A stretch of 64,000 bases of DNA from Rhabditoides inermis (Eukaryota > Nematoda > Chromadorea > Rhabditida > Rhabditidae): positions 435,001 to 499,000 of the forward strand of contig CAWZYM010000158.1 of NCBI GenBank assembly GCA_963966185.1, written 5' to 3'. The notes under the pieces are model-generated. The model was given only the letters and a program-made list of their open reading frames with translations, had not been told where the DNA came from and did no database searches. Made by a program: the position numbers and the translations under genes. Shown here piece by piece: positions 60,909 to 64,000 of this stretch. Each line of letters begins with the position of its first letter. The stretch's first letter is position 1.

Positions 60909-62467
60909 CTACTTCTTGAGCTTCTGTCCGATCGGGTTCAGATACTTTCCGAGCAGCTGGTCTCCGAACTTGCTCTCCTCCGTCTTCGGAACAAACTCCG
61001 CCTCTTCCGTAGCCAGATCACTGCCCGATCGAAGCTTCTGCACCAGAACCGACTCCAGCCTGCAATCAGCAACAATACATAACAGATGGAAAATGTGTGA
61101 ACAAACATTCAATAAATCGAAATAAAAGCCACGTGATGAGTGTCGACGGACCTGTATTTCTCGGGTACGTTGGCGGCGCTCTCCTCCCTGTCCTGCTGCT
61201 TGCGAGCAGCCTCATTAAGATCCAGACCCACCCACTCCGCCTCCTCCTCCGACACAACGAAGCGGGCATACCTGCAAAGGACAACATTCACGTAAGGAAA
61301 ACAACTACTGACTAAAAAAAAAAAAATAGAAACATCTGACTTTTGTTTGATGTATTCCTTTCTCTCCTCGTCCTCCGGATAGTACTCTCCACGTGCCAGC
61401 GACAGCAGCAGCTCGCGCTTCAGCCTACAACAAATGTGTGCATGCATACTATACAACATTATTATAACTGAAGGTATTACTATAAAGCTTACCTGTTTCC
61501 GAGCTTGCTGGCAATGTCAATCTCGGGCGTCTCGAGGAGGTAGAGATCGAGGCCGAAGTGCGAGTCGATCAGGCGACACGCACGCTCCGTCACTGTCACC
61601 TAAACACAACACTATGTGCGCGGACGTGGCAAATGCAAGTCAAATAAATTCATCTCAAACAAACTCACAGCCATGTGCTTGTCGAGGATCTCCGAGTATA
61701 GGACGACCTTCTTGAGGTAGGGGAAAAAGAGGCGGGGAACCCAATACCTACACAACAAAACATTACAAACATGTTCAGCAGACTAAAGCTGATCAGGGAG
61801 ATGAGTGAGGAAGGTGGAACTTGATATAGAGGCTCGCGTACCTAGGCAGGACCTTCTTCTTGGTGTAGGGTCGGCTCTCGATCCATCCCTTGACCACTCC
61901 CTCTCCTCCCCACAGACCCTCGTCCTGCTGCGGAGTGTGCATGCCTGCAAACACATTCATAGCCAATGCCATGTCTATCACACACATTCACGCATACTCA
62001 CCCCTGATAGGGAAGTCCTCTACGGGGACCTCCACCTGGCGAGTTTCATCCCACTGCAGACGCGACGTCGGCGGCCTATCAATCACAACATCCATCCATC
62101 CATCCATCCATCCATCCATCCATCCATCATGTGCCACCCCACCTGTAGTGGACTGCCTGCACGTCGCTGAGCACGTTCTGCCAGTAGCGCTGCTTGTAGT
62201 GCTCAGGTAGCCTGTAAAATGATTTGGAAATAAATACAAATATTAGAGAATGAAAAAAGATTTACCTGTGCACGATCGAGTCAGGCTGACGCCAGATCTC
62301 TTCGTTACGGCGGATGCGCTCTGCCTAAAACATACAAATTGGAGTATTAAAAACACCTCTCTAAATCACAACAATCATATAAAGATATAAATACATACCT
62401 TGTCCCAGGTGACAATGGGTCGCGGGGCGAGCGAGGTGAGCTGCTTGAGGTTCTTTGCCAGCGACAT
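60909..62467 (-). CDS. mrpl-28: Mitochondrial ribosomal protein L28 (bL28m)
   Basis: Nine or ten exons join in frame on the minus strand from ATG at 62467 to TAG at 60909, about 270 residues. It is a structural protein of the large mitochondrial ribosomal subunit. Recognisable parts are MSLAKNLKQLTSLAPRPIV, RRNEEIWRQPDSIVHRLPEH, YWVPRLFFPYLKKVVLYSEI, the family core VTERACRLIDSHFGLDLYLL and TPEIDIASKLGNRLKRELLL, and a charged C-terminus ending NPIGQKLKK. A 3' splice signal (AATTGCAG) lies about 25 bp before the ATG. The upstream metallopeptidase gene ends only 124 bp away on the same strand, a spacing typical of nematode operons, so mrpl-28 may be a downstream operon gene that is trans-spliced. 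Confidence 0.88.
62090..62130. repeat. (CATC)n microsatellite
   Basis: About ten CATC units lie in an mrpl-28 intron. Confidence 0.95.
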
Positions 62468-62591
62468 ACCCGCGCACCCGGCAATACACCCACTGCAATT
62501 TATACACATCTATATAAGATAACACTTCTACAACTACAACCAAGTATACGCAACACAATTACCCGCGATATAAACAACAACAAAAAAATCA

Positions 62592-63620
62592 CTACGCCGA
62601 TTGTTTGCTCACGAAAACACAACCTCCTCCCTTCATCCACAACTGCCACTGGTCACTATCGTGCCTTTCACGCAGATGCATCCACTCGTCTCCCTCCCCT
62701 GCCTCCCTCCACTCCAGCAGCTCGTTGTCTGCCTTGCGCAGCCATGCAATCGCTCTTACTCCGCGTACTTCCACACTTCCCTTCTCCCCGCGCACCTCCG
62801 GCCGAGCTGCTACCTTCTCCACAGCAGCCACACTTCTCCGCATCATCCACACAGACAGATCGCCCCACTCTCCCTCGGGCATCGGTCGCGGGTCTCCCAG
62901 CAGCCATGCATACACGTTGGCCATTCCAGTCCGCATTACTCCATCTCCATGGTGAGGCAGACCAAGGAGATGTCCAAACTCGTGCAGCAGTGCGCTCCAC
63001 ACGGCGCCCACTCGACACATCTCTTGCGAATAGCCGTCCCTCCTCCGCCCATCCAGCACATCCACGGCGTCCACCACACTCGCGCCGATAAGAGCCATGT
63101 CTGGATGTCTCACATACACACGTCCATCCATAGTCAAACACTGCATCACGCCTTCTCCCAAAACCACATCCAACACGTCTGATCGCTTCTGTATCAGTCC
63201 GTCCATGGTAGCAATCCAATCACCAACATCATCACCGTCCCCAGACTCGACTATTTCCACTTCTTCCATTTCCAGTTGCACTCCTTCGACACTGTCTCCT
63301 CTCGTGCAGTACTCCACAATTGCAGGCAGGATCAGGGCCACAGTCTTGCCCTGTTCTCCCATCCCTTGCTCGGCAACAACCCGCACTCGCTTGCTCCTTT
63401 TCACTCCTTCCGCAAATTCCACTTCCATCTCTCCTAGCTGCACAGTAAGTGGCTCGTCTCCTCCGTATACCAGCACAACTGTAGTCTGACCGTCCTTCTC
63501 CACACTCCACAGCGCACTCACGCCATTCCGTTCCAGTTCACTGCTCCACTCCTCTCGCTTCTCTTCCCTCACGCATCCCAAATGCACAGCACACACTCGC
63601 TGCCGTGTGCAAATAAGCAT
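62592..63620 (-). CDS. Intronless metzincin-type zinc metallopeptidase (YIL108W-like)
   Basis: One open frame of 342 residues has no intron, unlike every other conserved gene here. Residues 213-223 read HEFGHLLGLPH, the metzincin motif HExxHxxGxxH with three His ligands and the catalytic Glu. GVMRTGM just after it fits the Met-turn. The pattern HEFGHLLGLPHHGDGVM resembles the Metallopep family of fungal YIL108W-like proteins, whose substrates are unknown. There is no signal peptide or membrane segment, so it is likely cytosolic. The N-terminal half (residues 30-150) is rich in Val and Glu with a beta-strand character. It may be the first gene of an operon with mrpl-28. The missing introns could mean a retrocopy or transfer, which is inference. 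Confidence 0.8.
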   Translation of the reverse strand: MLICTRQRVCAVHLGCVREEKREEWSSELERNGVSALWSVEKDGQTTVVLVYGGDEPLTVQLGEMEVEFAEGVKRSKRVRVVAEQGMGEQGKTVALILPAIVEYCTRGDSVEGVQLEMEEVEIVESGDGDDVGDWIATMDGLIQKRSDVLDVVLGEGVMQCLTMDGRVYVRHPDMALIGASVVDAVDVLDGRRRDGYSQEMCRVGAVWSALLHEFGHLLGLPHHGDGVMRTGMANVYAWLLGDPRPMPEGEWGDLSVWMMRRSVAAVEKVAARPEVRGEKGSVEVRGVRAIAWLRKADNELLEWREAGEGDEWMHLRERHDSDQWQLWMKGGGCVFVSKQSA

Positions 63621-64000
63621 CTACTTCATAACATAACTATCAATTTCAAAATTAAAAATGAAGTACTAATTGCGGTCATTGAACCGATACTAAAATACCC
63701 GAATAAAAAACTTTACAAATTAAAACATTTATTACTGTGCAAACTGGTATCATCACGAGACAACAAACAAAAATAAGTTATATGAAGAGAATAAATAACC
63801 AGATACTCATCGACTAAATTCTCAAGCGGGTGCAGAGCGGCGTGACTCGTGTGGAAAATTAAAACAACGCAACAAAGAATCCCCGGGAACAAATGGTAAA
63901 AGACGGCCTCGGCAGAGACATAACACAGATGGGATGAACAAGGAATAAATAATAATATTACAAGACGAACGGATGCGAACCCTAAGAAGAAGTACTTCTC
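63621..64000. other. Window end without a recognised gene
   Basis: AT-rich sequence upstream of the metallopeptidase, likely promoter. Nothing else is seen. Confidence 0.5.

Overview
The window comes from a nematode nuclear genome. The evidence is many short GT–AG introns, 3' splice signals of the TTTCAG type lying directly before start codons (as expected for trans-splicing), nematode-type chemoreceptors, a nuclear receptor with a nematode-style DNA-binding domain, Tc5-type DNA transposons and recognisable nematode housekeeping genes. The genus cannot be fixed. The intron-rich genes and abundant (GA)n/(CT)n intron repeats would fit a diplogastrid such as Pristionchus, but that is only a guess.

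Left part (1-19 kb) is accessory DNA. It holds a secreted two-domain C-type lectin, a 2.2 kb gag-only LTR retrotransposon with LTRs that look identical, a nuclear receptor DNA-binding domain with no visible ligand domain, a LINE remnant, an intact rhodopsin-like GPCR and an intact nematode chemoreceptor. These are followed by a 3.5 kb compound foldback element with 1,300 bp palindromic arms, two smaller foldback MITEs and a broken paralogue of the chemoreceptor.

Middle part (19.5-48 kb) is mostly housekeeping. It has a mitochondrial ADP/ATP carrier (minus strand), proton-translocating NAD(P) transhydrogenase with about 32 exons, a small orphan basic protein, class I histone deacetylase hda-1, and a head-to-tail array of three alpha-1,3-fucosyltransferases. 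Introns of the transhydrogenase carry a tRNA-derived SINE and a small TA-flanked MITE. One hda-1 intron carries a Tc5-related deletion derivative that itself contains another MITE.

Right part (48-63.6 kb) is on the minus strand: a divergent SH2-like protein, a MatB/ACSF3-type malonyl-CoA synthetase, mitochondrial ribosomal protein L28 and an intronless metzincin-type metallopeptidase. The synthetase introns hold a seemingly intact Tc5-like transposon and a small secreted Gly/Pro/Cys-rich peptide gene on the opposite strand. The metallopeptidase and mrpl-28 lie 124 bp apart in an operon-like arrangement. Together the transhydrogenase, ADP/ATP carrier, malonyl-CoA synthetase and L28 make the region rich in mitochondrial functions.

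The most unusual recurring signal is a tRNA-like module (A-box and B-box spacing) inside the long terminal inverted repeats of at least three different element families: near 10.1 kb and 51.0/53.3 kb (same family), near 35.1/35.9 kb, and near 14.6/15.3 kb. All coordinates and translations were derived by eye; no database search was run.
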